From: Oxalobacteraceae bacterium
GTDB taxonomy: Bacteria > Pseudomonadota > Gammaproteobacteria > Burkholderiales > Burkholderiaceae_D
Direction: 5' to 3'
DNA: 64,000 nucleotides
Assembly (NCBI GenBank): GCA_947374865.1
Contig: CANCDR010000005.1
Span: 85,217 to 149,216, forward strand
How positions within the stretch are numbered: the first letter of the stretch is position 1; the number at the start of each line of letters is the position of its first letter. The position numbers and the translations under genes were made by a program. Below the pieces are notes generated by a model. That model was not told where the DNA came from and searched no databases. It saw nothing but the letters and a program-made list of their open reading frames with translations. This document shows positions 47,998-57,897 of this stretch, piece by piece.

Positions 47998-49134
47998 TCA
48001 GGCTAGTGATTTGCTGCTGGAATTGCTGCCGCGCTGTGATTGATCATCGGCGCCCTTGTGCAAACTGGCTGCGGAGTGGACACGGTAGTTTAACATGCTC
48101 AGCAACAGCACCATCAGCGCCGCGCCAGCATTATGTATGACGGCCAGCGCGAGCGGCCACTGAAAAACCACCGTCAGCAGGCCCGTGAGTATTTGCAAAA
48201 CTGTTACTGCCAGAATCCCGCGCGCAATGTTTTTCAAGCCCGTGATCTTGAGCGCCTTGAATGCCAGCCAGACGAGCGCCGCAGCGACGATCCAGGCAAA
48301 CATGCGATGTACCCAGTGAATCGCTGTCAGCGCAGCGAAAGGCAAATAGCTGCCATCTGCCGTCATGCCCAGCTTGCGCCAAATCGTAAAGCCGTGCGCG
48401 AAATCCATTGGCGGCAGCATCGCGCCCTGACACAGCGGAAATTCACTGCATGCCAGAGCCGCATAATTGGTGCTGACCCAGCCGCCCAGCGCTAATTGGA
48501 TGAACAAGAGCAGACTCACCAACACCGCCGGCATGCGTAATGCGCTGGCGATCGCATCGACTGGCACAGCCTCACTTTGACGCGCCGCCAGCCAGGCCAG
48601 CAGGGCGAGTAATCCGAGTCCGAGCAAAAGATGGATGGTGACGATCACTGGCTGCAGTTTGAGCGTGACCGTCCAGGCACCAAAGGCGCCTTGCAGACAA
48701 ACAAACGCGACCAGTATGGTGGGAAGACCTGGCGCGAAGCGGCTATCGAGCCGGGCCGATTTTAACCAGCGGCGCCAGGCAATAAAGGCGATCGACAGCA
48801 ACAGCACACCAATCATCATGGCCAGATAACGGTGGATCATTTCGATCCAGGCCTTGATGACGGTCACCGGTCCGGTGGGCATGGCCGAAGCCGCTGCGCT
48901 GATAAAGGCATCTGCCTGCAGCGGATTGGCGTGACCATAACAGCCCGGCCAGTCCGGACAGCCCAGACCCGAATCGGTTAATCGGGTGAAGGCACCGAAG
49001 ACGATCAGATCAAAGGTCAGAAACAGAACGACCCAAATCAGCTTGCGATATTTATCGGCCTCAGCGGATACCCACACCATTGTCAGTGGGAGTAAGGCCG
49101 CCATGAGACCCGTCAGTGCGAGTTGGATCAGCAT
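47998..49134 (-). CDS. ctaA: Haem A synthase
   Basis: Oxidises haem O to haem A for the oxidase. 378 residues, eight transmembrane helices of the COX15/CtaA family. Haem-ligand histidines in [11 protein letters not shown] and [11 protein letters not shown]; the exported Cys-rich loop [11 protein letters not shown] is present, as is [10 protein letters not shown]. Ends with a Lys/Ser tail. Eight bases downstream of the thioredoxin-like gene. Confidence 0.95.
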   Translation of the reverse strand: MLIQLALTGLMAALLPLTMVWVSAEADKYRKLIWVVLFLTFDLIVFGAFTRLTDSGLGCPDWPGCYGHANPLQADAFISAAASAMPTGPVTVIKAWIEMIHRYLAMMIGVLLLSIAFIAWRRWLKSARLDSRFAPGLPTILVAFVCLQGAFGAWTVTLKLQPVIVTIHLLLGLGLLALLAWLAARQSEAVPVDAIASALRMPAVLVSLLLFIQLALGGWVSTNYAALACSEFPLCQGAMLPPMDFAHGFTIWRKLGMTADGSYLPFAALTAIHWVHRMFAWIVAAALVWLAFKALKITGLKNIARGILAVTVLQILTGLLTVVFQWPLALAVIHNAGAALMVLLLSMLNYRVHSAASLHKGADDQSQRGSNSSSKSLA

Positions 49135-49141
49135 GCCGTCC

Positions 49142-49744
49142 TTATCCGATAGCAGAAGCGCGTAGCAGTTTGGACAAATCTTTCTTGACCTTGCTGGGAT
49201 CGGGTTCTTTGGGGAAGCGCATCATGAGATGTCCCAGCGGGTCAATCAGGTACAGATGGTTTTCCATCGCTCCGCCAGTTTCAACCGGCAGCCAGGCGCG
49301 CAGCGGATCAGCTGCAACGCGTAGCATGGCAGTGCCATCGAATTCTTTCATCAGCGTGATGTCAAGGGGCTTGTCATCGGTGATCAGCCAGACCCGCTCA
49401 ATACGCTCCATTTCTTTGCCCTGCATGAGTCGCAATTGACGCATTTCCAACAGCTGACGACGACAGGCGGCGGCACATTCACCTCCATCGATATGTAGCA
49501 GAATCCATTTGCCGCGAAATTGATCGAGCGATGCTGGACTACCGTCAAGCTTGGTCACGCTCAACTGCGGAATTGGGTAGTCTCGCGGATCAATCAGGTC
49601 GCCGTAATTGGTGCGGCTCTGCGGTTTAATCACGTAGTAGGTAAAGTAAGAAGCAATGAGCGGCGAGGCACAGATGGCGACGACTAACAGCATTTTCCAA
49701 CGACCCAGTGTCTTTTGCTTTTCGTTCAATTTAGGTTGATCCAC
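49142..49744 (-). CDS. Membrane-anchored thioredoxin-like oxidase assembly protein
   Basis: 200 residues; start is GTG at 49744, overlapping the SURF1 gene end by 14 bases. One N-terminal transmembrane anchor (~18-40), then an SCO/thioredoxin-like periplasmic domain with DGGECAAACRRQLLEMRQ, a CxxxC pair in the place of the SCO copper motif. The downstream His of true SCO is not evident in the same context. In beta-proteobacteria this gene is regularly found between SURF1 and ctaA. Probably a thiol or copper chaperone for cytochrome oxidase. Confidence 0.82.
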   Translation of the reverse strand: MDQPKLNEKQKTLGRWKMLLVVAICASPLIASYFTYYVIKPQSRTNYGDLIDPRDYPIPQLSVTKLDGSPASLDQFRGKWILLHIDGGECAAACRRQLLEMRQLRLMQGKEMERIERVWLITDDKPLDITLMKEFDGTAMLRVAADPLRAWLPVETGGAMENHLYLIDPLGHLMMRFPKEPDPSKVKKDLSKLLRASAIG

Positions 49745-50444
49745 GACGCCATCCAGTCACAAGAAAAAAGAGCAGTGCAGTCAGCGCCAGTCCATACCAC
49801 TGGAAAGCGTAACCACGGTGTTTATCAATGCCCAGCGAGGGCCGCGGCCAGTCGCGCACCAGGCCATCGGCTAGGGCACTATGCTGTTCGAGCACATAAG
49901 GCAAAAAGGCCAAATGACTCGCTGCTGCGATATCGGTGGGCGTTACGTTTTGCAAAATCGCACCAGGACTCAGCGCAGGCGCTGTACCCAGCTGCATAAC
50001 ATGGCCGACATCGCGTTTGACGAGTCCCTCGATCTCGATGACGCCGGTGGGCGTGATCAAGGCCGGTAATGCTGCTCTGTCAGCGAGATTGCGCGCGACC
50101 CAACCGCGCTCGACTAACACATGCTGCGTGCTGCCGTCGATTTGCAGGGGCATGAGCACATAAAATCCGGCCTGGCCATTCTGTGGCCGATTATCCAGAA
50201 ACAGCGGCCAGTCGGCATTAAAGCTGCCGCGGACAGTGACTTTGGCGTACTCGATCGCGTCTAGAGGCACTGCTACCGGCCCCAAGACCAACGCCGGGGC
50301 TGATTCACGCAGCGCGATGCGATTTTCGATCGCCTGCTTTTCATCCCCACGCCGGGTCTGCCATTGCCCTAATACGATGCCTAGCAAGGCCACTAGCGTG
50401 GCAGCAAAAAATGGAATCCAACGAAATTTAAATTTAATCCGCAT
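49731..50444 (-). CDS. SURF1-family cytochrome oxidase biogenesis protein
   Basis: 237 residues with two transmembrane helices at the ends (about 10-30 and 215-235) and a periplasmic domain between. SURF1 marks: LGQWQTRRGDEKQ, PLFLDNRPQNGQAGFYVLMPL, VLVERGWVARNLADR and the C-terminal RGYAFQWYGLALTALLFF. Helps insert haem A into subunit I. Overlaps the downstream gene by 14 bases and is divergent from the DUF2909 gene. Confidence 0.93.
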   Translation of the reverse strand: MRIKFKFRWIPFFAATLVALLGIVLGQWQTRRGDEKQAIENRIALRESAPALVLGPVAVPLDAIEYAKVTVRGSFNADWPLFLDNRPQNGQAGFYVLMPLQIDGSTQHVLVERGWVARNLADRAALPALITPTGVIEIEGLVKRDVGHVMQLGTAPALSPGAILQNVTPTDIAAASHLAFLPYVLEQHSALADGLVRDWPRPSLGIDKHRGYAFQWYGLALTALLFFLVTGWRRGST

Positions 50445-50528
50445 TACAATATGACTTCTTTCCCTATTGCGACAATACCGGCGTTTGCGCTGACGTATTT
50501 TAGCAAGCTAATCAAAGACCTGCCCGCC

Positions 50529-50732
50529 ATGAAAATTTTCATCGCCATTGCCTTTTTACTGATCATCGGCAGCCTCGCCTCCGCCCTGTTTTTTGTCATG
50601 CGTGACAAAGGCCAAGGCAAACGCACTGTCAAAGCCCTCGCCCTACGCGTGGGCTTTTCGATCACCTTATTTCTCATCATTTTAGTGATGTACTACTTTG
50701 GCCTGATCCAGCCGACCGGCATTCGCTACTAA
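50529..50732 (+). CDS. DUF2909 twin-transmembrane protein
   Basis: 67 residues: helix 1 FIAIAFLLIIGSLASALFFV, a conserved cytoplasmic linker MRDKGQGKRTVKALALRVG, helix 2 SITLFLIILVMYYFGLI and the ending QPTGIRY. Start at 50529 (MKIFIAIAF), as in homologues; the frame is open to 50451. The gene lies on the plus strand inside the oxidase cluster, which is otherwise minus, as in other Burkholderiales. Likely an oxidase assembly accessory; function unproven. Confidence 0.88.
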   Translation: MKIFIAIAFLLIIGSLASALFFVMRDKGQGKRTVKALALRVGFSITLFLIILVMYYFGLIQPTGIRY

Positions 50733-50747
50733 AACCACGACACCATG

Positions 50748-50778
50748 TAAAAAGCCGCACCTGAGTGCGGCTTTTTAT
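50748..50778. terminator. Bidirectional terminator between DUF2909 and coxC
   Basis: Stem AAAAGCCGCAC (50750-50760) / GTGCGGCTTTT (50765-50775) with a four-base loop, T-run on one side and A-run on the other, serving convergent genes. Confidence 0.9.
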
Positions 50779-50805
50779 TATCGACATTAGGCTATCGGCA
50801 AACTA

Positions 50806-51675
50806 TTACAGCCAGTAGACCACAACGTACAGTCCGAGCCACACCACGTCGACGAAATGCCAGTACCAGGCCGCGCCTTCAAATCCAAAATGGTGATCCG
50901 GCTTAAAGTCACCGCGCATGACACGATACAGCACGACCGACAACATGATCGCGCCCAGCGTCACATGGAAGCCATGGAAGCCGGTCAGCATGAAGAAGGT
51001 TGAACCATACACGCCGGAAGTGAGCTTCAGATTGAGTTCGCTGTAAGCATGCGAATATTCGTAGGCCTGGAAGCCCATAAAGATCGCGCCCAGTAAAACA
51101 GTAGCAAAGAGCCAGATCGCTGTCTTGTTACGTTGCCCCATGATCAGCGCATGGTGCGCGATCGTCAGGGTCACACCGGAGGTCAACAGTAAGGCTGTGT
51201 TGATGGTCGGGATCGGCCATGGGCCCATGGTGGAAAACTTTTCAATCGTACCGGCTGGGCCACCCGTACCCCAAATACCTGCGTATTCAGGCCAGATAAA
51301 TTTGTGATCCAGATCCGCCAGCCAGGGCATGCTGATGGACCGCGCATAAAACAGTGCGCCAAAAAAGCCGGCAAAAAACATCACCTCGGAGAAGATGAAA
51401 AAACTCATACTCCAGCGGAAAGAGACGTCGATTCGTGCGCTATACAAGCCAGATTCGGATTCACGGAACGCTTCGCCGAACCATTTGTACAAAACGACCA
51501 GGGCCGAGAATATACCCAGCAGGTTGGCATACATACCCCAACCATAACCGTTGACCCAAGCCGATGCGCCAGCCATCGTCAATAACAGCGAAGCGCCTGT
51601 GAGCACTGGCCATTGCGACGGACCCGGAACAAAATAATAGGGCGCGTTACCGGCGCTAACGTGTTGAGAACTCAT
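50806..51675 (-). CDS. coxC: Cytochrome c oxidase subunit III
   Basis: 289 residues from MSSQHVSAG at 51675 (GGGAGATAGAG just upstream). Seven transmembrane helices; landmarks YYFVPGPSQWPVL, FRWSMSFFIFSEVMFFAGFFGALFY with the conserved Glu, and GFHGFHVTLGAI plus the C-terminal FEGAAWYWHFVDVVWLGLY. Subunit III stabilises the aa3 oxidase core. Confidence 0.97.
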   Translation of the reverse strand: MSSQHVSAGNAPYYFVPGPSQWPVLTGASLLLTMAGASAWVNGYGWGMYANLLGIFSALVVLYKWFGEAFRESESGLYSARIDVSFRWSMSFFIFSEVMFFAGFFGALFYARSISMPWLADLDHKFIWPEYAGIWGTGGPAGTIEKFSTMGPWPIPTINTALLLTSGVTLTIAHHALIMGQRNKTAIWLFATVLLGAIFMGFQAYEYSHAYSELNLKLTSGVYGSTFFMLTGFHGFHVTLGAIMLSVVLYRVMRGDFKPDHHFGFEGAAWYWHFVDVVWLGLYVVVYWL

Positions 51676-51703
51676 CTCTATCTCCCGAACCAAATATAAA
51701 AAG

Positions 51704-51919
51704 TTACTGTGCTACGACTGCTTTGACGATCGTCAAAAGAATCGCGATAAAAAAAACTGCGCCAAGCACACCGGCAATCACGATGTGTAGCGGATTCAAC
51801 TTTGCGACATCACTTTCATGGTCGCTCTTTTTGCGGATGCCAAAAAAAGACCAAAACACCAATTTCAAGGTCGCCAGAAAAGACATCTTGCGTTGGCTTG
51901 CCTGCTTTAATTCATTCAT
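51704..51919 (-). CDS. DUF2970 membrane protein
   Basis: 71 residues with a short hydrophobic stretch (FLATLKLVFWSFFGIRKKS), which contains the family hallmark WSFFGIRK, and one C-terminal helix (HIVIAGVLGAVFFIAILL). Found between ctaG and coxC in Burkholderiales. No function known; probably an oxidase assembly factor. Confidence 0.88.
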   Translation of the reverse strand: MNELKQASQRKMSFLATLKLVFWSFFGIRKKSDHESDVAKLNPLHIVIAGVLGAVFFIAILLTIVKAVVAQ

Positions 51920-51944
51920 GCTTCATGCTCTTGGTCTTTCAATC

Positions 51945-52529
51945 TCAGGTCGACGGCTTGCTCTTGCTCTTGCCCGCGACCTCAAAAAACGTATACGACA
52001 AGGTAATGATCTTTACATCCTTCGGCAAGGCCGGATCGATCGTAAAGACGACTGGCATTTGCTTAGCCTCATTCGGGCCCAGCGTTTGCTGGCGAAAGCA
52101 AAAACATTCTACCTTCTTGAAAAACTGTTCTGCCTGCTGTGGCGCATAGCTTGGAATCGCCTGCGCGTCGACACTGCGTGGCTGCTTATTGACCACCTCA
52201 AAAATCACAGTGGCCATTTCGCCTGGATGAACTTGCAAGCTATTGACTGTCGGCCTAAAGCGCCACGGACCCTGCGTATTCGCGTCAAACTCGACCGTGA
52301 TGGTCCGGGTCATGTCGACTTGCGTATTCACCGTAGTCTCGAGCGCGATATCCTTGGGTGTAAGGAGATTCACGCCAGTCAGCTCACAGATCTGTTTATA
52401 GATCGGTATCAGCGCATAACCAAACCCAAACATCAACACCGCCACGACGATCAGCTTGCTAAATACCTGCCCATTCAGGCGCCGTGTTTGCTCGACTGCT
52501 TCGGACGCTGGTTCGTCTTGTTCACGCAT
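51945..52529 (-). CDS. ctaG: Cytochrome c oxidase copper chaperone CtaG (Cox11)
   Basis: 194 residues from MREQDEPASEAV at 52529. One transmembrane helix (~18-40) and a periplasmic immunoglobulin-like domain with the conserved IYKQICELTGVN after the helix, and the copper motif ECFCFRQQTLGPNEAKQMPV (CxC). Delivers Cu to the CuB site of subunit I. Follows the 35-residue assembly gene by one base. Confidence 0.95.
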   Translation of the reverse strand: MREQDEPASEAVEQTRRLNGQVFSKLIVVAVLMFGFGYALIPIYKQICELTGVNLLTPKDIALETTVNTQVDMTRTITVEFDANTQGPWRFRPTVNSLQVHPGEMATVIFEVVNKQPRSVDAQAIPSYAPQQAEQFFKKVECFCFRQQTLGPNEAKQMPVVFTIDPALPKDVKIITLSYTFFEVAGKSKSKPST

Positions 52530-52530
52530 A

Positions 52531-52638
52531 TCAATGGAGCCAGAGACGATTAACAAACAAACCCACAAAGAAACACAGCGCCAAGGACGCGAGTATTAAC
52601 GCGGTCTTGAGATTATTCGGCTTCTTCGATTCGGACAT
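52531..52638 (-). CDS. Cytochrome oxidase small assembly protein
   Basis: 35 residues: MSESKKPNNLKTALILASL, one transmembrane helix, ending VNRLWLH. An AGAGG site precedes the ATG. Beta-proteobacteria commonly place such a tiny single-helix gene between coxA and ctaG. The open frame extends far upstream, but the extension covers the coxA end and its terminator region and has no conserved content. Confidence 0.82.
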   Translation of the reverse strand: MSESKKPNNLKTALILASLALCFFVGLFVNRLWLH

Positions 52639-52714
52639 TCTGACCTCTGGGTAATTCACATCATGCATATAAAACATCGCTGGCGGGACGATACCCGCCA
52701 GACCGGTGGAGCTA

Positions 52715-54331
52715 TTACTTGACTGTTGGTGGTGTTTCAAATGTGTGGAAAGGCGCTGGACTTGGAACAGTCCACTCCAAACCTTCTGCACCATCCCATG
52801 GTTTGGCGGCGGCCTTTTCGCCCCCTTTGATGGATGGCAGAACCACGAAGAACAGGAAATACACCTGTGTCAAACCAAAACCAAATGCACCAATCGACGC
52901 CAGCATATTGAAGTCGGCAAACTGTGCTGGGTAGTCGGCATAGCGACGTGGCATACCAGCCAGACCAAGGAAGTGCATCGGGAAGAAGGTGACGTTAAAC
53001 GTGATCAACGAAGCCCAGAAATGGAACTTGCCGCGCGTTTCGTTGTACATGTAGCCAGTCCACTTTGGACCCCAGTAGTAGAAACCGGCGAACAGAGCAA
53101 ACAACGAACCGGCCACCAGTACGTAGTGGAAGTGCGCTACAACGTAATAGGTATCCTGCAGCTGAATATCGATCGGTGTCACGGCTAGGATCAGACCGGT
53201 AAAACCGCCCATGGTAAAGACGAAAATGAAACCCACGGCAAACAGCATCGGCGTCTCGAAAGTCATGGAACCGCGCCACATGGTCGCGATCCAGTTAAAG
53301 ACCTTCACGCCTGTTGGTACGGCGATGAGCATGGTGGCATACATGAAGAATAACTGCGCGGTGACCGGCATGCCGGTGGCGAACATGTGATGCGCCCAAA
53401 CGATAAACGACAAAATCGCGATCGACGATGTTGCATAAACCATCGATGAATAACCAAACAGCTGCTTACGGGCGAAGGCTGGAATGATGTGCGAGACGAT
53501 GCCGAAGGCCGGCAGAATCATGATGTACACCTCAGGGTGACCGAAGAACCAGAAAATATGCTGGTACATTACCGGATCACCGCCGCCGGCGGCGTTAAAG
53601 AAGGACGTCCCAAAATGACGGTCTGTGAGCGTCATGGTGATCGCGCCAGCCAACACAGGCATCACGGCGATGAGCAGGTAAGCAGTGATCAGCCAGGTCC
53701 AGCAGAACATTGGCATCTTCATGAGCGTCATGCCCGGTGCGCGCATATTCAGAATCGTGGTGATGATGTTAATCGAACCCATGATCGAGGAAGCACCCAT
53801 GATGTGCATGGCAAAAATACCCATGTCCATGCCGATACCCATTTGCGTTGACAGCGGCGCATACAGCGTCCAGCCGGCAGCCGTTGCGCCACCCGGGACA
53901 AAGAAGGATCCGACCAGCAGCAAGGCAGCAGGTGGCAGCAGCCAGAACGAAAAATTGTTCATGCGCGCAAACGCCATATCGGCAGCACCGATCTGCAGCG
54001 GGATCATCCAGTTAGCGAAGCCAACGAAGGCCGGCATGATCGCACCAAACACCATGATCAGGCCGTGCATGGTGGTCAGCTGATTAAAAAATTCCGGCTT
54101 AAAGAATTGCAGACCCGGCTGGAACAGCTCGGCGCGAATTCCCATTGCCAGCACGCCACCGGAGAGCAGCATGATGAAAGAGAACCACAGGTACAGGGTA
54201 CCGATGTCTTTATGATTGGTGGCAAACAGCCAGCGCTGCCAGCCGTGCGGGGCGCCATGGTCGTCGTGATCATGGGCATGGTCATGTGCGTGACCGTGAT
54301 CGTGTGCGTGATCGTGTGTAATTGTGCTCAA
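52715..54331 (-). CDS. coxA: Cytochrome c oxidase subunit I (aa3 type)
   Basis: 538 residues, 12 transmembrane helices, containing haem a, haem a3 and CuB ligands: [15 protein letters not shown] (haem a His), [16 protein letters not shown] with the His-Tyr pair, AHHMF, and [12 protein letters not shown]. The start codon is TTG at 54331 with GGGAG seven bases upstream. The N-terminus carries an unusual His/Asp-rich stretch (about 12 His in residues 6-25) before [19 protein letters not shown]. Confidence 0.97.
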   Translation of the reverse strand: MSTITHDHAHDHGHAHDHAHDHDDHGAPHGWQRWLFATNHKDIGTLYLWFSFIMLLSGGVLAMGIRAELFQPGLQFFKPEFFNQLTTMHGLIMVFGAIMPAFVGFANWMIPLQIGAADMAFARMNNFSFWLLPPAALLLVGSFFVPGGATAAGWTLYAPLSTQMGIGMDMGIFAMHIMGASSIMGSINIITTILNMRAPGMTLMKMPMFCWTWLITAYLLIAVMPVLAGAITMTLTDRHFGTSFFNAAGGGDPVMYQHIFWFFGHPEVYIMILPAFGIVSHIIPAFARKQLFGYSSMVYATSSIAILSFIVWAHHMFATGMPVTAQLFFMYATMLIAVPTGVKVFNWIATMWRGSMTFETPMLFAVGFIFVFTMGGFTGLILAVTPIDIQLQDTYYVVAHFHYVLVAGSLFALFAGFYYWGPKWTGYMYNETRGKFHFWASLITFNVTFFPMHFLGLAGMPRRYADYPAQFADFNMLASIGAFGFGLTQVYFLFFVVLPSIKGGEKAAAKPWDGAEGLEWTVPSPAPFHTFETPPTVK

Positions 54332-54410
54332 AACGAACTCCCAGAGTTTCTAGAATGTCGGGGAGCAGCGCTTCGCGTCGCTGCCCCCCACAAAGATTAC
54401 TTGCGTACTT

Positions 54411-55574
54411 TTACTTGCGTGCGGCCAGAATCTGTCCTGGCTGGACAATGTTTTCTGCTGCCTTGTTCGACCAGCTGTTACGCGTATAGGTAATGACGGC
54501 GGCGATGTCGGTGTTCGACAAAATCGCCTTCCATGCTGGCATGGAATTTTTTCCATTCAAGAGAATATTGATTTGTCCGTCGATACTGCCGTTGACGACC
54601 ATGGAACCGTCGAGTGCCGGGAAGGCGCCAGGAACGCCTTTACCGGTCGCCTGGTGACAGGCCACGCAATTGGCGGCATAGACTTTGGCGCCGCGCTGTT
54701 TGAGCTCATCGACAGTCCAGACCTTGTTCGGATCTTCTGCCAGCGCAGCCATTTCCTTTTTCTTGCCGTCTACCCATTTGGTATAGTCTTCAGCTGACAA
54801 TACCCGAACGACGATCGGCATGAAGGCATGATCTTTACCGCACAGCTCAGAACACTGACCACGGTAGACGCCGACTTTTTCAACTTTAAACCAGGTATCG
54901 CGCACGAAACCAGGAATTGCATCCTGTTTAACGCCGAAGGAAGATACAGACCACGAGTGGATCACGTCGTTGGCTGTAGTGATGATGCGGATTTTCTTGT
55001 TAACCGGGACGACTAATTCCTGATCGACTTCGATGAGGTAGTTTTCGTTTTTAACTTTGGTCGGATCCGTGATTTGTTCCTGTGGCGTAGACAGGTTTGA
55101 CAAGAAGCCGATTCCTTCGCCTTCACCTTTGAGGTAGTCGTAACCCCATTTCCACTGCATACCGGTGGCTTTGATAGTCAGATCGGCATTCGAAGTGTCC
55201 TTCATCGCGACCACGGTCTTGGTCGCAGGAAGCGCCATGCCGATCACGATCAGGAACGGTACGATCGTCCAGGCGATTTCGACAGCAGTACTTTCATGGA
55301 AGCTGGCTGGCTTGTGCCCCAAGGATTTACGATGCTTCAGAATCGAATAGAACATGACGCCAAACACGGCGACAAAGATGACCAGGCAAATCACCAGCAT
55401 CAGCGTATGGATCGAGTAAATTTGCTCGGCGATCTGCGTGACTGGTTTTTGAAGGTTGAGCTGTAAAACGGCAGGCCCACCAACACTGTCTACTACCACC
55501 GCCCAGGAGGGCGAGCCCATCGCTAGGAGCAGTGCTCCGAGCGTCAACGATAAAAGGCGCTGCGCATGTTTCAT
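54411..55574 (-). CDS. coxB: Cytochrome c oxidase subunit II with fused cytochrome c domain
   Basis: 387 residues from MKHAQRLLSLTLG at 55574, behind GAGGAAATT. Signal peptide, two transmembrane helices (~50-80 and ~95-115), the cupredoxin domain with CuA motif CSELCGKDHAFMP (~230), and a C-terminal cytochrome c domain with CVACHQATG (~305) whose distal Met is in MPAWKAILS. The fused haem domain makes this the caa3-like type. Preceded by a strong promoter at 55727-55756. Confidence 0.97.
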   Translation of the reverse strand: MKHAQRLLSLTLGALLLAMGSPSWAVVVDSVGGPAVLQLNLQKPVTQIAEQIYSIHTLMLVICLVIFVAVFGVMFYSILKHRKSLGHKPASFHESTAVEIAWTIVPFLIVIGMALPATKTVVAMKDTSNADLTIKATGMQWKWGYDYLKGEGEGIGFLSNLSTPQEQITDPTKVKNENYLIEVDQELVVPVNKKIRIITTANDVIHSWSVSSFGVKQDAIPGFVRDTWFKVEKVGVYRGQCSELCGKDHAFMPIVVRVLSAEDYTKWVDGKKKEMAALAEDPNKVWTVDELKQRGAKVYAANCVACHQATGKGVPGAFPALDGSMVVNGSIDGQINILLNGKNSMPAWKAILSNTDIAAVITYTRNSWSNKAAENIVQPGQILAARK

Positions 55575-55726
55575 AATTTCCTCAAAAGCCCAAAATAATA
55601 ATAATTCTTCTTGCAAGAACAACACTGAAAATGTGATGCGAAACAGTGCTGCCTCTAAAATTGATGTGCATTTTTTTGCTTGATGAGTCGGATAGCGAAC
55701 AGTCTCACTCAGACTTTAACTGCAAG

Positions 55727-55756
55727 ATTATATGACAAATCGAGCAATGTTATCAA
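55727..55756 (-). promoter_or_regulatory. Sigma70 promoter of the cox operon
   Basis: On the minus strand TTGATA (55756-55751), 18-base spacer, TATAAT (55732-55727). The predicted start near 55719 gives a 145-base leader before coxB. Confidence 0.8.
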
Positions 55757-55854
55757 GCAGAACCCCTGTATCTAATAGCTGATCGGATTAAAGCGGCAGC
55801 CCGGGAAAGCGACGACCAAACACAGATTCATCGGTATAAAAATACGACCGTTGC

Positions 55855-56847
55855 TTATTTTTTAGGCAGATCAAAACGAATGATCGATTCACCTGACGCC
55901 GTTTTACGCGGCGCCGGACGAAATGCATGGCCGTAAATAACTTCAAATGTTAATGCAATTCGGCCATCCTTGCTGCGCGCGGCGTTCAACGCAGCCGCTA
56001 CCTGTGCCAACGCCTTGCGTCCCATCAGCCCCTTCCTGCGTGAGCGCAGCGGATTACCGCCCCAGGCGCGCACATCGGCCATGAGTTTGGCGACCGAGTC
56101 GTAGGTCACGGTGATTTTTTCCATATCCATGACCGGCGTAGAGAAGCCGGCATCGATGAGCATGTCGCCATAATCATGCATGTCCACGAAGGGCAAGGCA
56201 TGGTCTGCCAGATCGACCTGGGCAAAAGCCTCCCGCAGCTCCTTGAAGGTATCAGGGCCGAAGCAGCAAAACATGAGCAATCCGTCAACCCGCAAAACGC
56301 GTCGCCATTCCTTAATCACGAGATCCGGCTGCGGATGCCAGTGCAGGGCCAGATTGGACCAGATCAAATCGAGCGACTGGGCTTGCAGGGGCAGCTGGGC
56401 AAAATCACCACCTAACAGGGCTTGTCCGGTCTGGCTGCGACGCTGCGGCAGAAGGCTGGCCAACAGGCGGTCTATGGCCGAGCGGGCTACACGCTGATTT
56501 TGCAGCGCCTCGGCGAGCATAGCCGGCGCGCCATCCTGGCCAATGACAAGCGCATCGGCATAACGTTGCTGCAGCACTGCCAGATCGGGACCAGTACCGC
56601 AGCCGGCATCGAGTACCCGCTCAGGCGCAATGCGTACCAGTTCCAGGCGCTCAAACATGCGCGCAGCAATTTCACGGCGCAAAAAATCCGAATCGTTCAG
56701 ACGCGCTGGACGAGAAAACAGGCGGCGCACCTGCAGCAGATCAATCGGCGCAGACAATGCGGCGTCCGCCGTTGTAGCCGTTGTAGCCGTTGTAGCCGTT
56801 GCATTCGTTGTATTTGTTGCACTAATGGGCGGTATAGATGAAGTCAC
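55855..56847 (-). CDS. bioC: Malonyl-ACP O-methyltransferase BioC
   Basis: SAM methyltransferase that caps malonyl-ACP to start pimeloyl synthesis for biotin. 330 residues, start GTG at 56847. The first ~35 residues are a Thr/Ala/Asn low-complexity stretch derived from a 9-bp repeat. Then VRRLFSRPARLNDSDFLRRE, motif I VLDAGCGTGPDLAVL, DLIWSNLALHWHPQPD and WRRVLRVDGLLMFCCFGPDT, typical of BioC. It is divergent from comF. Confidence 0.9.
   Translation of the reverse strand: MTSSIPPISATNTTNATATTATTATTADAALSAPIDLLQVRRLFSRPARLNDSDFLRREIAARMFERLELVRIAPERVLDAGCGTGPDLAVLQQRYADALVIGQDGAPAMLAEALQNQRVARSAIDRLLASLLPQRRSQTGQALLGGDFAQLPLQAQSLDLIWSNLALHWHPQPDLVIKEWRRVLRVDGLLMFCCFGPDTFKELREAFAQVDLADHALPFVDMHDYGDMLIDAGFSTPVMDMEKITVTYDSVAKLMADVRAWGGNPLRSRRKGLMGRKALAQVAAALNAARSKDGRIALTFEVIYGHAFRPAPRKTASGESIIRFDLPKK
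56770..56820. repeat. 9-bp in-frame minisatellite at the 5' end of bioC
   Basis: GTTGTAGCC three times exactly (plus strand), then GTTGCATTC, GTTGTATTT and a partial GTTGCA. It codes on the minus strand for Thr/Ala/Asn triplets in the BioC N-terminus. Confidence 0.85.
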
Positions 56848-56906
56848 GCTGCGGGCATTGGGTCGGGTGAGATAATGTCTGGCAGTTTACACGTTTGGAG
56901 CACAGC

Positions 56907-57671
56907 ATGCCGACTCGAATGGCCTCCATTGCACAGGATATTTTTTTGCGTCTGGTACGATGCCTGCGGCTGCCCTCCTGCTGCGCTTTGTGCAATATGG
57001 CGGCCAGGCCGGCTGATGGGGTTTTGTGTGACGGATGTCGGCAGCAGTTTTTGCAGATCGACGTACCGCGCTGTGCCTCCTGCGCAATCCGGCTTACAGT
57101 GCTGTCCGATGCCCTGTGTGGCGCATGTTTGCACCAGCAGCCCGCCTTTGACGCCACCATCGCTGCAGTCGACTACCGCGCGCCCCTGGATCAGCTTTTA
57201 CTAGGCTTAAAATTTTCCGGGCAACTTGCATTTGCGCCCCTGTTTGCTGAATTGTTGCGCGATGCGCTGCTCGATCATTCCCGGCTTGACGGCCAGACCC
57301 TGCCATTGCCAGAAGTCCTGCTCGCCGTTCCATTGGGAGAGCATCGACTCATTGAGCGCGGCTTTAATCAGGCGCTTGAAATCGCCCGAGTATTAAGTCA
57401 CCTTCTGGGTCTGCCCTTACTAACCCATCTGCCACTACGAGATCGGGAAACCCTGGCGCAGTCGCGCTTGCCTATGTCACAGCGTCACCTGAACATGGCC
57501 GGCGCGTTTGCCATGCCAGCCGGCGCATCTGCCTTGCTCACTGGACGCCATGTGGGGGTGGTCGATGATGTGATGACGACCGGCGCGACGCTCAATGCCA
57601 TGGCGACAGTATTAAAACGCCATGGCGCGACAAGAGTGACGAATTTGGTGTTTGCGCGTACGCCGATTTAA
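56907..57671 (+). CDS. ComF-family phosphoribosyltransferase-like protein
   Basis: 254 residues from MPTRMASIAQ at 56907 (GGAG six bases upstream); a TTG four codons earlier is in frame but less likely. N-terminal zinc-binding cysteines (CCALCNMAARPADGVLCDGC ... CASC ... CGAC), then the phosphoribosyltransferase fold ending in the PRPP loop VGVVDDVMTTGATLNAMA. ComF proteins function in DNA uptake and recombination; in Gram-negatives the related protein is GntX/ComF. Which substrate it uses is unknown. Confidence 0.9.
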   Translation: MPTRMASIAQDIFLRLVRCLRLPSCCALCNMAARPADGVLCDGCRQQFLQIDVPRCASCAIRLTVLSDALCGACLHQQPAFDATIAAVDYRAPLDQLLLGLKFSGQLAFAPLFAELLRDALLDHSRLDGQTLPLPEVLLAVPLGEHRLIERGFNQALEIARVLSHLLGLPLLTHLPLRDRETLAQSRLPMSQRHLNMAGAFAMPAGASALLTGRHVGVVDDVMTTGATLNAMATVLKRHGATRVTNLVFARTPI

Positions 57672-57839
57672 GAAAATCGACTGAATAATATTGACAGCAG
57701 CATTCATGAAAATTTAATGGAATAATCATATAAATTTATTAATTCATTTAGTTAGAAATTAACCGGAATACAAAGCACCGCATGCGATTTTGTGATTATT
57801 CAAACACCTCCACACGCCAAACTAGAAAACGCCAGATGC

Positions 57840-57870
57840 TTGAATGTGGATTTAAAGCAGATTATAATCT
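57840..57870 (+). promoter_or_regulatory. Promoter with overlapping palindromic operator of the toxin-antitoxin module
   Basis: TTGAAT (57840-57845), 17-base spacer, TATAAT (57863-57868). The perfect palindrome AGATTATAATCT (57859-57870) covers the -10 box, as expected for autorepression by the antitoxin or the complex. Confidence 0.7.
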
Positions 57871-57897
57871 AACTTTAATCCTATATAGGGAGCCTCC

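Noticed and set aside
50451..50528. Longer start for the DUF2909 gene
   Set aside because: Homologues start at MKIFIAIAF; the extension lies in the divergent promoter region with SURF1.
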